This document shows positions 1-7,671 of a stretch of 16,655 nucleotides of DNA, piece by piece. Each line of letters starts with the position of its first letter. Within the stretch, counting starts at the first letter, position 1. The translations under genes and the position numbers were made by a program. Below the pieces are notes generated by a model that was not told the DNA's origin, did not search any database, and was given only the letters and a program-made list of their open reading frames with translations. Source of the DNA: Deltaproteobacteria bacterium UBA2957 (GTDB lineage: Bacteria > Myxococcota_A > UBA796); contig DEBL01000196.1 in assembly GCA_002348535.1 (NCBI GenBank), positions 4,995 through 21,649 of the forward strand, written 5' to 3'.

Positions 1-201
1 AAGATTGTGGTCAGCCTAGCCAAGGTTCGGCAGTTTGTGGCCGAGGCTGATGCGTGTATGGGAGACGCCGGCAGTGCGCCGGGGACTTCGGACGTGCAGG
101 TTTCGCAAGCAGGACTTACGGAAGGCGACGACTCTCAAGCCCTCGATGATTACTTTTTGGTGGTGGGTGTAGACCCCGCCGATGTGAGCCCTTTCAATTA
201 G
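1..201 (+). CDS. C-terminal end of an unidentified protein (5' truncated by window edge)
   Basis: An open frame runs from the first base to a TAG at 199-201, giving 66 residues. A GTG at 7 could be a start, but it has no ribosome binding site and the frame is already open before it, so I read this as the tail of a longer gene. The visible part begins with a basic, hydrophobic helix-like stretch (KIVVSLAKVRQFVAEA). It continues with an Asp/Gly/Ser-rich linker and ends in a short segment (DYFLVVGVDPADVSPFN). I recognise no family. The next gene starts 77 bases downstream on the same strand, so the two may be co-transcribed. Confidence 0.5.
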   Translation, partial: KIVVSLAKVRQFVAEADACMGDAGSAPGTSDVQVSQAGLTEGDDSQALDDYFLVVGVDPADVSPFN

Positions 202-278
202 CAACACAATGACCTTGCGTGTTCGCTTCAAACCTGTGAGAAGGGCACGCTCGGATCGCTAAGGCAAAACGGAGTTCC

Positions 279-1628
279 ATGACATCGAGACGGTCCATGA
301 CCTCGGCAACACTATTCGGGTTGGTCCTCACCAACGTGGGTGGTAGCCGTGCGTGGGCGGGGCCTGGCGACCACATTCGTGCGGGGAACGCGGAGATTGT
401 CCCTTCATTGGAGTTGCGGACCGTCCGCCGGTCGAATGTCTATCTCACCGAGGGAACATCCACGGACGCAGACGGTGCCACGGTTGGATCTGAGGAGCAA
501 TCCGGCACAGCGCTGAGGATTCACCCCAGCCTCACCATCGGAATCGACGGGGATGATACAACGTTAGATTTCAGCGTTGATTACAACGCAGTGAAGTACC
601 TTGAAGAGGTCCACACCAATCTTGACCGGTACAAGGATGTTGAGCTGGGGCTTGGTTTTCGCACGCTCAATAACGCTCCCGTTGGCCTGAAACTCAATGA
701 ACGTTTCAACATCTCTGGGCGTGAAATGGAAGCTGAGTACGCGACAGATGCGTACATCAACCACATCATGAATCACACCAGCGGTCGCATCAGCCTTCGG
801 CCAGGCTCCTCACTCGAGGTCGATGTTGGGGGACATTATGCCTACGACAAGTATGATGTGTCCGCAGGTTCCGGCCGAGAGGGTAGCCCAGCGCTCAACA
901 GTCGTGTTGGTTACGGGCCCGTGGCTGACCTTAAATGGCGGTTCTTTCCAAAGACTGCAATTGTTGGCTCGTTTAGCCAAACCAGTTTCACTTGGGAGAA
1001 CAATCTCGTGGACACCCGAGGTGATGGTCTAACGGAGACCGACTTCGGCGACAGCCTCGGTATCCCGAATGGGTCTGAGTGGCGGACTACCCTTGGTCTG
1101 CGGGGCCGGTTTACTGAAAAGCTGGTGTTGGGTCTTATCGGTGGCTACGGCCAAATGGATTACGATGAGTCATCCGTTACGGGCCAAGCTGTTGAGGGCT
1201 CCGCCAGCGAACAGGGGTACGACCGGGATCTGAAGGGGTTCCCCGAAGGCGTGATTGCAATCGTTGAACTTGGGTACCACCCTGCGGAGCGGCAGTCGGT
1301 CACGATGGGGTATCGGAAAGCTTTCCAAGACGTGTACTTCACGAACTTCGTCGACTTCCACAATGTATTTTTGCGGTACGAAGGCATGTTCGCAGACCGC
1401 GTCGGGGCGAAAGTCAACTTGGGGTATCGTTACGAGCAATACCTTGGCGAAGTGTCGCGGGATGACCACTTGGTCAACATCAAGGCCGACCTTGCCTATC
1501 GAGCGACCAAGTTTTTGGATGTCACAGCGGGTGTTGGCTGGAAGCAGCGCGGCAGCGCCGATGGTGACCATCCAGACATTGAGTACGACGACACGGTGCT
1601 CAGCTTGGGTCTCACGGCCACCTATTAA
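279..1628 (+). CDS. Secreted outer-membrane beta-barrel protein (BBP2-like, possibly polysaccharide-export associated)
   Basis: The ATG at 279 follows GGAG at 271-274. The 449-residue product starts with a basic region and hydrophobic core ending AWA-GPGD, a good Sec signal peptide cleaved near residue 27. An ATG at 297 would still leave a shorter signal. The mature part has many alternating hydrophobic/polar strands with aromatic girdles (for example YEQYLGEV, DVTAGVGWKQ) and Asp/Gly-rich loops, and ends in LGLTATY. A terminal aromatic residue is the usual recognition mark of Bam-assembled barrels. The size and layout resemble the beta-barrel proteins often found with exopolysaccharide loci; this is an inference from overall character. 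No catalytic motif was seen. The gene converges on galE with a 12-base gap. Confidence 0.75.
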   Translation: MTSRRSMTSATLFGLVLTNVGGSRAWAGPGDHIRAGNAEIVPSLELRTVRRSNVYLTEGTSTDADGATVGSEEQSGTALRIHPSLTIGIDGDDTTLDFSVDYNAVKYLEEVHTNLDRYKDVELGLGFRTLNNAPVGLKLNERFNISGREMEAEYATDAYINHIMNHTSGRISLRPGSSLEVDVGGHYAYDKYDVSAGSGREGSPALNSRVGYGPVADLKWRFFPKTAIVGSFSQTSFTWENNLVDTRGDGLTETDFGDSLGIPNGSEWRTTLGLRGRFTEKLVLGLIGGYGQMDYDESSVTGQAVEGSASEQGYDRDLKGFPEGVIAIVELGYHPAERQSVTMGYRKAFQDVYFTNFVDFHNVFLRYEGMFADRVGAKVNLGYRYEQYLGEVSRDDHLVNIKADLAYRATKFLDVTAGVGWKQRGSADGDHPDIEYDDTVLSLGLTATY

Positions 1629-1640
1629 CGCTCGGGCCGT

Positions 1641-2618
1641 TCAAAAACGGGGGTTCTGTGTCCACCGCGCAGCAGTCTCAACGATGGAGTTGATGTCCGT
1701 CCATTGAGGGCTCCATTCGAGCTCGCGCTTGATTTTTTCCGCCGCTGCAAATAGCGCTGGCGGATCTCCCGCCCGCCGCTCGGCGACTTCATGGGGAACA
1801 TCCTGCCCTAATGCGCGTCCGATGGCTGCCAAGACCTCTCGAACCGTTGTTCCGACGCCTGTACCAACGTTGTAGGAGTCGCCAGGGTCCCCTGCCAGTA
1901 GTCGGTTCAATGCTTTGACGTGCGCGTCGGCGAGATCCAGAACATGGATGTAGTCGCGTATGCAGGTACCGTCTCGCGTGTCATAGTCGGTGCCAAATAG
2001 CGAGAGTGGGGGGCGTCGACCAAGAGCAGCCGCAATGGCGAGCGGTATCAGGTGGGTCTCTGTTTTGTGCGATTCACCCAGCGAACCGTCGGGCATACAG
2101 CCGGCGGCGTTGAAGTACCGCAGTGTTGTGACCCGAAGGTCCTCTTTTGCGCGACATGCCTCCAGCATTTTTTCCACCATTTTTTTGGAGTCGCCGTACG
2201 GGCTCACGGGGTGCTGCGGGTGATGTTCATCCAGTGGTAAATAATGTGGGTTTCCATAAATGGCGCAAGTAGATGAAAACACTAAGCATTGCACCTTGGC
2301 TTCCTGCATCGCGCAGATGAGGCTCGCGGTTCCACCTACGTTCACGTCGTAATAGCGAAGAGGGTGAGCCACGCTCTCGCCGACGAGAGATTTTGCCGCA
2401 AAGTGCATGACTGCATCGAAGTTCCCTTCGCGCAGGACCGTGGTCAACAGAGCGCGGTCCCGAATATCCCCAACAACCAGCGTTCCCGCAGCGGCAGCAG
2501 CGTGACCAGTGGAAAGGTCATCGAACGTGACCACATCGAACCCTTCGCCGACGAGCACTGCCGATGTAACGCTTCCGATGTAGCCGGCTCCACCGACAAC
2601 TAAGACCTTCGCAGACAT
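1641..2618 (-). CDS. galE: UDP-glucose 4-epimerase GalE
   Basis: This 325-residue protein is an extended short-chain dehydrogenase that interconverts UDP-glucose and UDP-galactose with bound NAD+, supplying galactose for surface polysaccharides. The Rossmann motif GGAGYIG lies at residues 9-15 and the NAD-binding DDLSTGH at 33-39. The catalytic triad is seen as SST at 115-117 and YxxxK at Y141/K145. The sugar-nucleotide region RYFNAAG (167-173) and the late GDPP motif (284-287) are typical of GalE. Length matches the family (about 325-340). The ATG at 2618 has GGAG five bases upstream. The gene is divergent from ftsK and convergent with the beta-barrel gene. GalE-like UDP-GlcNAc or UDP-GalA epimerases cannot be excluded from sequence alone. 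Confidence 0.93.
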   Translation of the reverse strand: MSAKVLVVGGAGYIGSVTSAVLVGEGFDVVTFDDLSTGHAAAAAGTLVVGDIRDRALLTTVLREGNFDAVMHFAAKSLVGESVAHPLRYYDVNVGGTASLICAMQEAKVQCLVFSSTCAIYGNPHYLPLDEHHPQHPVSPYGDSKKMVEKMLEACRAKEDLRVTTLRYFNAAGCMPDGSLGESHKTETHLIPLAIAAALGRRPPLSLFGTDYDTRDGTCIRDYIHVLDLADAHVKALNRLLAGDPGDSYNVGTGVGTTVREVLAAIGRALGQDVPHEVAERRAGDPPALFAAAEKIKRELEWSPQWTDINSIVETAARWTQNPRF

Positions 2619-2732
2619 GGCTTCTCCGGCAGAGAGTGTATCCCGTCGGCGGCTATGTGGAAGACTTAATGTTTTTTATAAGGTACACTAATGACACGTC
2701 AAGACTAGTCCATGACCATTGGAGCTTCAATC
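2619..2732. promoter_or_regulatory. Divergent galE / ftsK intergenic region
   Basis: This gap must hold promoters for both genes. An AT-rich patch at about 2665-2692 includes TACACT at 2684-2689, a possible -10 box for ftsK, but no convincing -35 element sits at the right distance. GACTAGTC at 2703-2710 is an 8-base palindrome of unknown meaning just before the ATG at 2712. The galE ribosome binding site (GGAG on the minus strand) lies about five bases from its start. Confidence 0.3.
2721..2724 (+). promoter_or_regulatory. Ribosome binding site deciding the ftsK start
   Basis: GGAG is placed eight bases before a GTG at 2733. The in-frame ATG at 2712 has no Shine-Dalgarno-like sequence before it, so the GTG is the better-supported start. 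Confidence 0.45.
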
Positions 2733-5555
2733 GTGCCATCCCCTACGAAGAAACAACGCAATTTAAAAAAGTCCGCCTCGCCATCCAGCCCGTCACCGCT
2801 GGTCTCCCCGGCAAGCCTGCGTCGGATGCGCCAACTTTCATTGCTGGGTGGATGTTTGGGCTCTGTCTATTTGTGCATTGCCATGCTTGGGTACACGCCT
2901 TCCGATCCTGCCTTTAGCCATACGGGAAGCGGTGCTGTGCAGAATGCCGCCGGACCTGCGGGTGCGTGGCTCGCCGACGTAGCGTTTCAAATGTTTGGCC
3001 ATGGAGCATGGGCGCTCGGCGGATTTACTGTTGTCTGTGCCCTGAAAATGGCGGGTCGATCGCTTGGTGGCTTCTTGACAGGTGTCGCTGCATTGATCGC
3101 GTTCTGTTCCGTTCTCACCGCACTGGCGTTGCTGGTTCCCTTGGAAGAGACACAGGCCTTTCCTGCCGGAGGGTACGTGGGTTGGCTTGCATCCGAAACA
3201 CTCGTTTCGGTTATCGGCCCTGCGGGTTCGTGGATCGTTGTGGTCTTCTGCCTCGCTGGCGCAGCGCCGTTTGTGTTGGGCGTTGACTGGGAAGACATAT
3301 TGAGCGGTTGTGTCAGGTTTGTTGAGACTCGGCTGCCGGCGGCCAGCGTCCTGTTTGTCGCCAGAGTTCGGGCGCTTGTATCCGGTGGGGCGGTTGCCTC
3401 AGGTAGCGCTTTGAGGGTTGTTCACCAGCGATTGTTGCACGCACTACCCAAACGTCCCATGGACGAGGAAGACGGCTTCGACCAAGTTGAAATATCGATC
3501 GGCATGGATGGCCCCTCTGTGGGAGCCATTCCGACTCCAACGGTTGAACCGAATGAGGGATTCGAAGACATTGCGGCTGGCTTTGTCCACCTTCCGGATG
3601 ACGAACCGGCCGACAATACGGTGGTTCAAATGCCGGAGTTGGTTGAAGTGGAGTGGGGGACTGAAGCGGGTGTTGAAGCGGAGCCGAACGCAGGTGCGCA
3701 GTCTGTTGTCAGTGCGCCGCCTGTTGTGGAAGCTCCGACACCGACGGCTGACCCGATTTCACTAGACGCCGCCCTGCTCGCCGCTGCCGTAGAAGCCCCT
3801 GACCCGACCTATGCACCGATATCGACTTCTGGAATTCCAGAGCCGGCCATGCCGGATACGATGGGTGTAGATGGCTCAGCCTGTGAGCCGGGCCTTGATT
3901 CAGACCCGGAGGAAGCACCCACCGTTCCGCCGTTGGACGAGCCGGTCATACACAGTGAACGGTCGCTCGAGGTTGTACCGAGGTCTTTTGTCACAGAGTC
4001 TGGCCCCGAGATCACACCGGGAGACCTCGTTAGTGGCGGCAGCGACGACGATGGGCGGGCAATCGTTGTTCCGGAACTCCGCACCCCGTTTGAACTTCCG
4101 CATCTCGATCTTCTTGATAAGCACCCCCGAGACGTGGCGAGCTTCGATCGAGAAGAGCTGACTCGCATGAGTGAGCGGCTGAAAGAGGCTCTGGCCAACT
4201 TCAAGGTCGCGGGTGAGGTGGTCGCCATTCGGCCCGGCCCCGTGATCACTACGTTCGAGTTTAAGCCCGCACCGGGCATCAAGGTGTCCAAGATTGCTGG
4301 ACTTCAAGACGACATTGCCATGGCATTGAAGGCGCTGCGAGTTCGGATCATCGCGCCCATTCCCAAGACGGATGTGGTGGGCATCGAGATCCCGAGTTCA
4401 TCACGGCAGATTGTCTGGATCCGAGACATGATCGCTTCGGAGGCGTTCAAAGAAGCAGACATGGCGCTCCCCATGGCCCTCGGCAAAACCGTGGATGGCC
4501 GGCCTCGAGTGGCCGACCTCGCGAAGATGCCCCACCTTCTTGTTGGCGGAACGACGGGCTCGGGGAAGTCGGTGGGTGTCAACTCGATGTTGCTGTCGCT
4601 TCTCTACACGAGAACCCCTGAAGAGTTGCGAATGATTCTTGTCGACCCAAAGATGCTGGAGTTCGAGATGTATCGAGACATTCCTCATCTTCTGCACCCG
4701 GTCGTTACAGAGCCCAAATTGGCCAGTGCTGTTCTCAAGTGGGCCTGCACCGAGATGGATGATCGCTATCGGCAACTCACCCGTTGGAAGGTTCGCAACA
4801 TTGAGAACTACAACGCGAAGGTTGAGCGTGAACTGGAAGACTGGACGCCAGCAAAAGCGCGTCAGTATGCGCCGAAGGACTGGCCCGAGCACGAGCCACC
4901 GCCTCCACCAAAGCGGATGCCTTACCTGGTTATCGTCATTGATGAGCTCGCCGACCTGATGATGGTGGCAGCCAAGGATGTTGAGGAGTCCATCATTCGG
5001 ATCGCGCAAAAGGCGCGTGCTGCGGGGATCCACCTTATCGTTGCGACCCAGCGACCATCGGTGAACGTCATCACAGGGCTCATCAAAGCCAACATGCCCA
5101 GTCGCATTGCGTTCCAAGTGCGAACGAAGATTGATGGACGGACAATTCTCGACCAGAATGGCGCCGAAGCGCTGCTCGGAAAAGGCGACATGTTGTTCCT
5201 CCCACCCGGGACGGCAAGCCTTGAGCGCTTGCACGGCGCCTTTGTGTCGGACGACGAGGTCAACGGTGTAACGGACTTTGTGCGTGACCAGGGACAGCCT
5301 GTGTACGAGGCTGAGATTCGCGCTGAGGACGGGAACGGCCGGTCGATCGATGCAGAAGAGTACGACGAGTTGTATGACCAAGCCGTGGCGTTCGTGGTCG
5401 AATCGGGCAAGGCAAGTTCATCCATGATTCAGAGAAAGTTCAAGATCGGATACAACCGCGCAGCGCGCATCATCGAAGTGATGGAGCAAGAAGGGGTGAT
5501 CGGGGCCGCGGATGGCGCGCGTCCGCGTGAGATCCTCGTTGGGCGCACCGGATAG
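2733..5555 (+). CDS. ftsK: DNA translocase FtsK/SpoIIIE
   Basis: FtsK pumps chromosomal DNA through the closing septum and, in most bacteria, activates XerCD recombination at dif. The 940-residue product (947 if the ATG at 2712 is used) has four predicted membrane helices near residues 35-53, 88-105, 111-136 and 164-183. A long acidic, Pro/Ala-rich linker follows at about 235-440, then the alpha/beta motor. Walker A GGTTGSGKS is encoded at 4545-4571 and Walker B VIVIDELAD around 4929-4955. The C-terminal gamma winged helix ends with IGYNRAARIIEVMEQEG, the conserved DNA-reading helix that in E. coli binds KOPS. Length lies between SpoIIIE and E. coli FtsK. lolA follows 114 bases later, an arrangement also seen in many Proteobacteria. 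Confidence 0.95.
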   Translation: MPSPTKKQRNLKKSASPSSPSPLVSPASLRRMRQLSLLGGCLGSVYLCIAMLGYTPSDPAFSHTGSGAVQNAAGPAGAWLADVAFQMFGHGAWALGGFTVVCALKMAGRSLGGFLTGVAALIAFCSVLTALALLVPLEETQAFPAGGYVGWLASETLVSVIGPAGSWIVVVFCLAGAAPFVLGVDWEDILSGCVRFVETRLPAASVLFVARVRALVSGGAVASGSALRVVHQRLLHALPKRPMDEEDGFDQVEISIGMDGPSVGAIPTPTVEPNEGFEDIAAGFVHLPDDEPADNTVVQMPELVEVEWGTEAGVEAEPNAGAQSVVSAPPVVEAPTPTADPISLDAALLAAAVEAPDPTYAPISTSGIPEPAMPDTMGVDGSACEPGLDSDPEEAPTVPPLDEPVIHSERSLEVVPRSFVTESGPEITPGDLVSGGSDDDGRAIVVPELRTPFELPHLDLLDKHPRDVASFDREELTRMSERLKEALANFKVAGEVVAIRPGPVITTFEFKPAPGIKVSKIAGLQDDIAMALKALRVRIIAPIPKTDVVGIEIPSSSRQIVWIRDMIASEAFKEADMALPMALGKTVDGRPRVADLAKMPHLLVGGTTGSGKSVGVNSMLLSLLYTRTPEELRMILVDPKMLEFEMYRDIPHLLHPVVTEPKLASAVLKWACTEMDDRYRQLTRWKVRNIENYNAKVERELEDWTPAKARQYAPKDWPEHEPPPPPKRMPYLVIVIDELADLMMVAAKDVEESIIRIAQKARAAGIHLIVATQRPSVNVITGLIKANMPSRIAFQVRTKIDGRTILDQNGAEALLGKGDMLFLPPGTASLERLHGAFVSDDEVNGVTDFVRDQGQPVYEAEIRAEDGNGRSIDAEEYDELYDQAVAFVVESGKASSSMIQRKFKIGYNRAARIIEVMEQEGVIGAADGARPREILVGRTG

Positions 5556-5669
5556 TGACCCGAGTGGAATGAATTGCCGTGTTCAGTCGTCTCTGGCACT
5601 GAAACGTCACCTCTGGCGATTGCTGTCCGATAACTGCAGCGGTAAACCGTTTCTGCGAATGGAGAAACT
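5556..5669 (+). promoter_or_regulatory. ftsK-lolA intergenic leader
   Basis: This 114-base gap has no gene. An imperfect inverted repeat at 5636-5656 (GCAGCGGT ... ACCGTTTCTGC) contains a tight CGGTAAACCG core. It sits just before the lolA ribosome binding site GGAG at 5661-5664. It could fold in the leader or bind a regulator; no T-run follows, so it is not a standard terminator. I saw no clear -35/-10 pair. Confidence 0.25.
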
Positions 5670-6314
5670 GTGTATAAACATGTTGCCCTAGTGGTGTTGA
5701 TCGCCTTCGTGACCCCGGCGTCCGCAGATTCGAATGTGACCACGGTGATCGATGGAGTCGAGGCGGCCTATGCCGACGTATCAAGCTTGCAGGCAGACTT
5801 CGTGCAGGTGACTCGGTCTGCTGCGATGGGAGATGAAACCAAGCAGAAAGGGCAGGTTTTATTGAAGCGGCCAAAGATGATGCGGTGGGAGTTCACGCAA
5901 CCTGCAGGGAATACCTTTGTTACCAATGGCGAGACCATGTGGGTGTGGTCGGCCGCAGAAAAGCAGGTCATCGTTTCGAAAGCCGGGTCGGCTTCGGGTC
6001 AAGGGATGGCGCAGCTCCTCGACGACCTCAATCGACTCGGCGAGCTATTTGATGCGTCGCTTGTTGACAACACGGGGCATCCCAACTCCGTGGTTCTCGC
6101 GTTGAAACCAAAAACTGAGGCAGGTTTTCAGAAGCTTACATTGCGTTTGGCGAGCACGGGATACGCAGTGGAGCACGTGGTTATGCTGGACGCGTTTGGC
6201 AACGAAGTGGAGCTAAGCTTCAACAAAGTGAAGCTGAATCCTGACCTCAGTACGCACCAGTTTTCGTTCACGGTTCCCGATGGGGCGACGGTTCTCAACG
6301 CGGACGGCCCCTAA
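5670..6314 (+). CDS. lolA: Outer-membrane lipoprotein carrier protein LolA
   Basis: LolA is the periplasmic chaperone that takes lipoproteins released by the LolCDE transporter and carries them to the outer membrane. The 214-residue product begins at a GTG with GGAG five bases upstream. It has a signal peptide ending near residue 20 (VTPASA-DS). The mature protein shows the LolA pattern: a first helix with LQADFVQV, then KQKGQVLLKRPKMMRWEF, where the family has the Gly-x-hydrophobic strand and a conserved Arg in RWE. TNGETMWVWSAAEKQVIV follows, and a late strand DAFGNEVELSFNKVKLNPDL. Length fits the family (about 200). No LolB partner is visible here. Two lipoproteins that would depend on this route are encoded in the window. 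Confidence 0.92.
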   Translation: MYKHVALVVLIAFVTPASADSNVTTVIDGVEAAYADVSSLQADFVQVTRSAAMGDETKQKGQVLLKRPKMMRWEFTQPAGNTFVTNGETMWVWSAAEKQVIVSKAGSASGQGMAQLLDDLNRLGELFDASLVDNTGHPNSVVLALKPKTEAGFQKLTLRLASTGYAVEHVVMLDAFGNEVELSFNKVKLNPDLSTHQFSFTVPDGATVLNADGP

Positions 6315-6468
6315 AGGCGGTGAGCGAGGCGTGAGTCATGGGTCGGTGGCCCGAAACACGCTTGGGTAGTAGAAGGGCAAAACGGCATTTTTGATTTCGT
6401 TCGAGCGAACGACCCCATTTTAAGACTACCTTGAGGTAGGAACAGTCAGGATTCAAGAGGAGACAACC
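6315..6468 (+). promoter_or_regulatory. Upstream region of small lipoprotein with two palindromes
   Basis: The 154-base gap holds two near-perfect inverted repeats. TCGTTCG-AG-CGAACGA lies at 6397-6412 and CTACCT-TG-AGGTAG at 6426-6439, with centres 28 bases apart. TTGATT at 6391-6396 and the AT-rich stretch ATTTTAAG near 6417-6424 are possible but badly spaced promoter boxes. The palindromes look more like operators than terminators because neither is followed by a proper T-run. AGAGGAG at 6456-6462 is a strong ribosome binding site for the ATG at 6469. Confidence 0.35.
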
Positions 6469-6933
6469 ATGAAGAACGCCGCACTGATGTGCATTGCGAT
6501 AGCCCTGTTCGGGTGCGAATCCGAACCCGTTGACTATGAGGTTGTTGGGGAAGAAAACAACGAACTGGCTAACTGCAATGAGCCCCCAGAGGTCGATCTT
6601 GAAGAAGTAGAAGGCTCTCAGCCTAAAGGCTCGGACGTGGTGGTCTCGAGCTACGTATATCTTGACGAGGAATGCCCAACAGTCACCCTTGTCGGTATCA
6701 AGTTGTTCTTCCAGCAGTCCACCGCGGGCAGTGATTCTTGGGAAGAGGTGTCAATGACTCGAGGTCCAAATCTCGATGAATGGCGTGGCACCATCCCCTC
6801 GTATTCTCTCGGGTCGGCGTACATGCGCTACTACGTGAAAGCGTTCGATAGCGCGGGCAATGAAGCAGTGGTGCCCACCGGTGCGGATACGGACACGCTC
6901 AAGGCGAGTACGTTTAACGTTGCGACTGAATAG
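6469..6933 (+). CDS. Small lipoprotein of unknown function with Ig/fibronectin-like fold
   Basis: The 154-residue product starts at an ATG with AGAGGAG six bases upstream. It has a lipoprotein signal peptide: basic start (MKN), hydrophobic core and lipobox LFGC with the lipidated Cys at 16. Residue +2 is Glu. The mature N-terminus is very acidic (about 17-50). Two further Cys, at 36 and 69, could form a disulfide bond. The C-terminal part resembles one beta-sandwich domain, with WRGTIPSYS followed by YMRYYVKAFDSAGNEA, a pattern common in Ig- or fibronectin-like repeats. I recognise no named family. Strong promoter-proximal features and a good ribosome binding site suggest its own regulation. 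The glycosyltransferase gene follows after 10 bases and is probably co-transcribed. Confidence 0.7.
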   Translation: MKNAALMCIAIALFGCESEPVDYEVVGEENNELANCNEPPEVDLEEVEGSQPKGSDVVVSSYVYLDEECPTVTLVGIKLFFQQSTAGSDSWEEVSMTRGPNLDEWRGTIPSYSLGSAYMRYYVKAFDSAGNEAVVPTGADTDTLKASTFNVATE

Positions 6934-6943
6934 GCTTCGCCGC

Positions 6944-7657
6944 ATGGCTAAGAGTCTGAGCTTCGTACTGCCGGCCTTCAACGAAGAAGCCAACATCACC
7001 GAGAGCATCCGACGAGGGTGTTCAGTGCTTGCTCGCCTCGAGAGCCAAGGACTCATTGCGGAGTGGGAAATCGTTGTCGTCGATGATGGAAGCCAGGATG
7101 GGACCGCGGCGCGTGCGAGAGCGTTGGTTGAACCACGTTGTCGCGTGGTCTCGCACAAGGCGAACATGGGCTACGGCGCCGCTCTGCGGACGGGTTTTGA
7201 TGCGGCTCAAGGTGACCTCGTCTTCTTCACCGACGCCGACCTGCAGTTCGATGTTGAGGAACTCGACCGATTGGTTCCGTTCGTCGGCGAGTTCGACATT
7301 GTCGCGGGCGTGCGGACCCCCCGACAAGACCCTTGGATGAGGCGTGCCAATGCCGTTGCATGGGCAATGGCATTGTATGGGGCATTTGGCTTGGACGTTC
7401 AGGACGTGAACTGTGCGTTTAAGTTGTTTCGCGCCGAGGTTTTCGAAGGCCTCGAGTTGACTTCAACGGGCGCCTTTGTGAACGCCGAGATCCTTCTAAA
7501 GTCGTCTCAACGCGGATTTACGATCAAGCAGATTCCGGTCTCGCATTTTGCCCGGCCGGCTGGCGAGCAAACCGGTGCCGACCCGAAGGTTGTGCTGCGG
7601 GCTATCCGTGAACTCGCACGGTTCTATCGGAATCGTAACGGCGACTTTGTCGGGTAA
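6944..7657 (+). CDS. Family 2 glycosyltransferase (DPM1/dolichyl- or polyprenyl-phosphate sugar synthase-like)
   Basis: This is a GT-A fold enzyme that probably moves a sugar from a nucleotide donor to a polyprenyl phosphate at the cytoplasmic face of the membrane. The 237-residue product shows LPAFNEEANI at residues 9-18, VVVDDGSQDGT near 44-54, KANMGYGAALRTGF at 72-85 and the metal-binding DAD at 97-99. NCAFKLFRAEVF and EILLKSSQRGFTIKQIPVSH follow, the usual order in DPM1-like proteins. There is no C-terminal membrane segment, as in the soluble DPM1 type. The ATG at 6944 fits the conserved N-terminus. The frame is open back to 6860, but that upstream part overlaps the lipoprotein gene and is rich in Arg. 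No clear ribosome binding site is seen, so it may rely on coupling to the lipoprotein gene. Donor and acceptor are unknown. Confidence 0.88.
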   Translation: MAKSLSFVLPAFNEEANITESIRRGCSVLARLESQGLIAEWEIVVVDDGSQDGTAARARALVEPRCRVVSHKANMGYGAALRTGFDAAQGDLVFFTDADLQFDVEELDRLVPFVGEFDIVAGVRTPRQDPWMRRANAVAWAMALYGAFGLDVQDVNCAFKLFRAEVFEGLELTSTGAFVNAEILLKSSQRGFTIKQIPVSHFARPAGEQTGADPKVVLRAIRELARFYRNRNGDFVG

Positions 7658-7671
7658 CTCGGTCCCTTATT

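Noticed and set aside
1637..1650. Hairpin CCGTT-CAAA-AACGG between the beta-barrel gene and galE as a bidirectional terminator
   Set aside because: Only five pairs, no T-run on either side, and it overlaps the galE stop codon.
3430..4080. Acidic Pro/Ala-rich stretch as a separate inserted gene or domain
   Set aside because: It is in frame with ftsK and matches the variable linker found between membrane and motor domains in this family.
4401..5381. 326-codon open frame antisense to ftsK
   Set aside because: It lies fully opposite the conserved FtsK motor, shows no recognisable motif and has the His/Arg/Val-rich composition of an antisense shadow.
6397..6412. LexA/SOS box
   Set aside because: The arms are GTTC-N4-GAAC, the reverse orientation of the GAAC-N4-GTTC type, and the downstream gene is not an SOS gene.
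6860..6943. Upstream ATG at 6860 as the glycosyltransferase start
   Set aside because: It would overlap the lipoprotein gene by 74 bases and add an Arg-rich segment not seen in the family.
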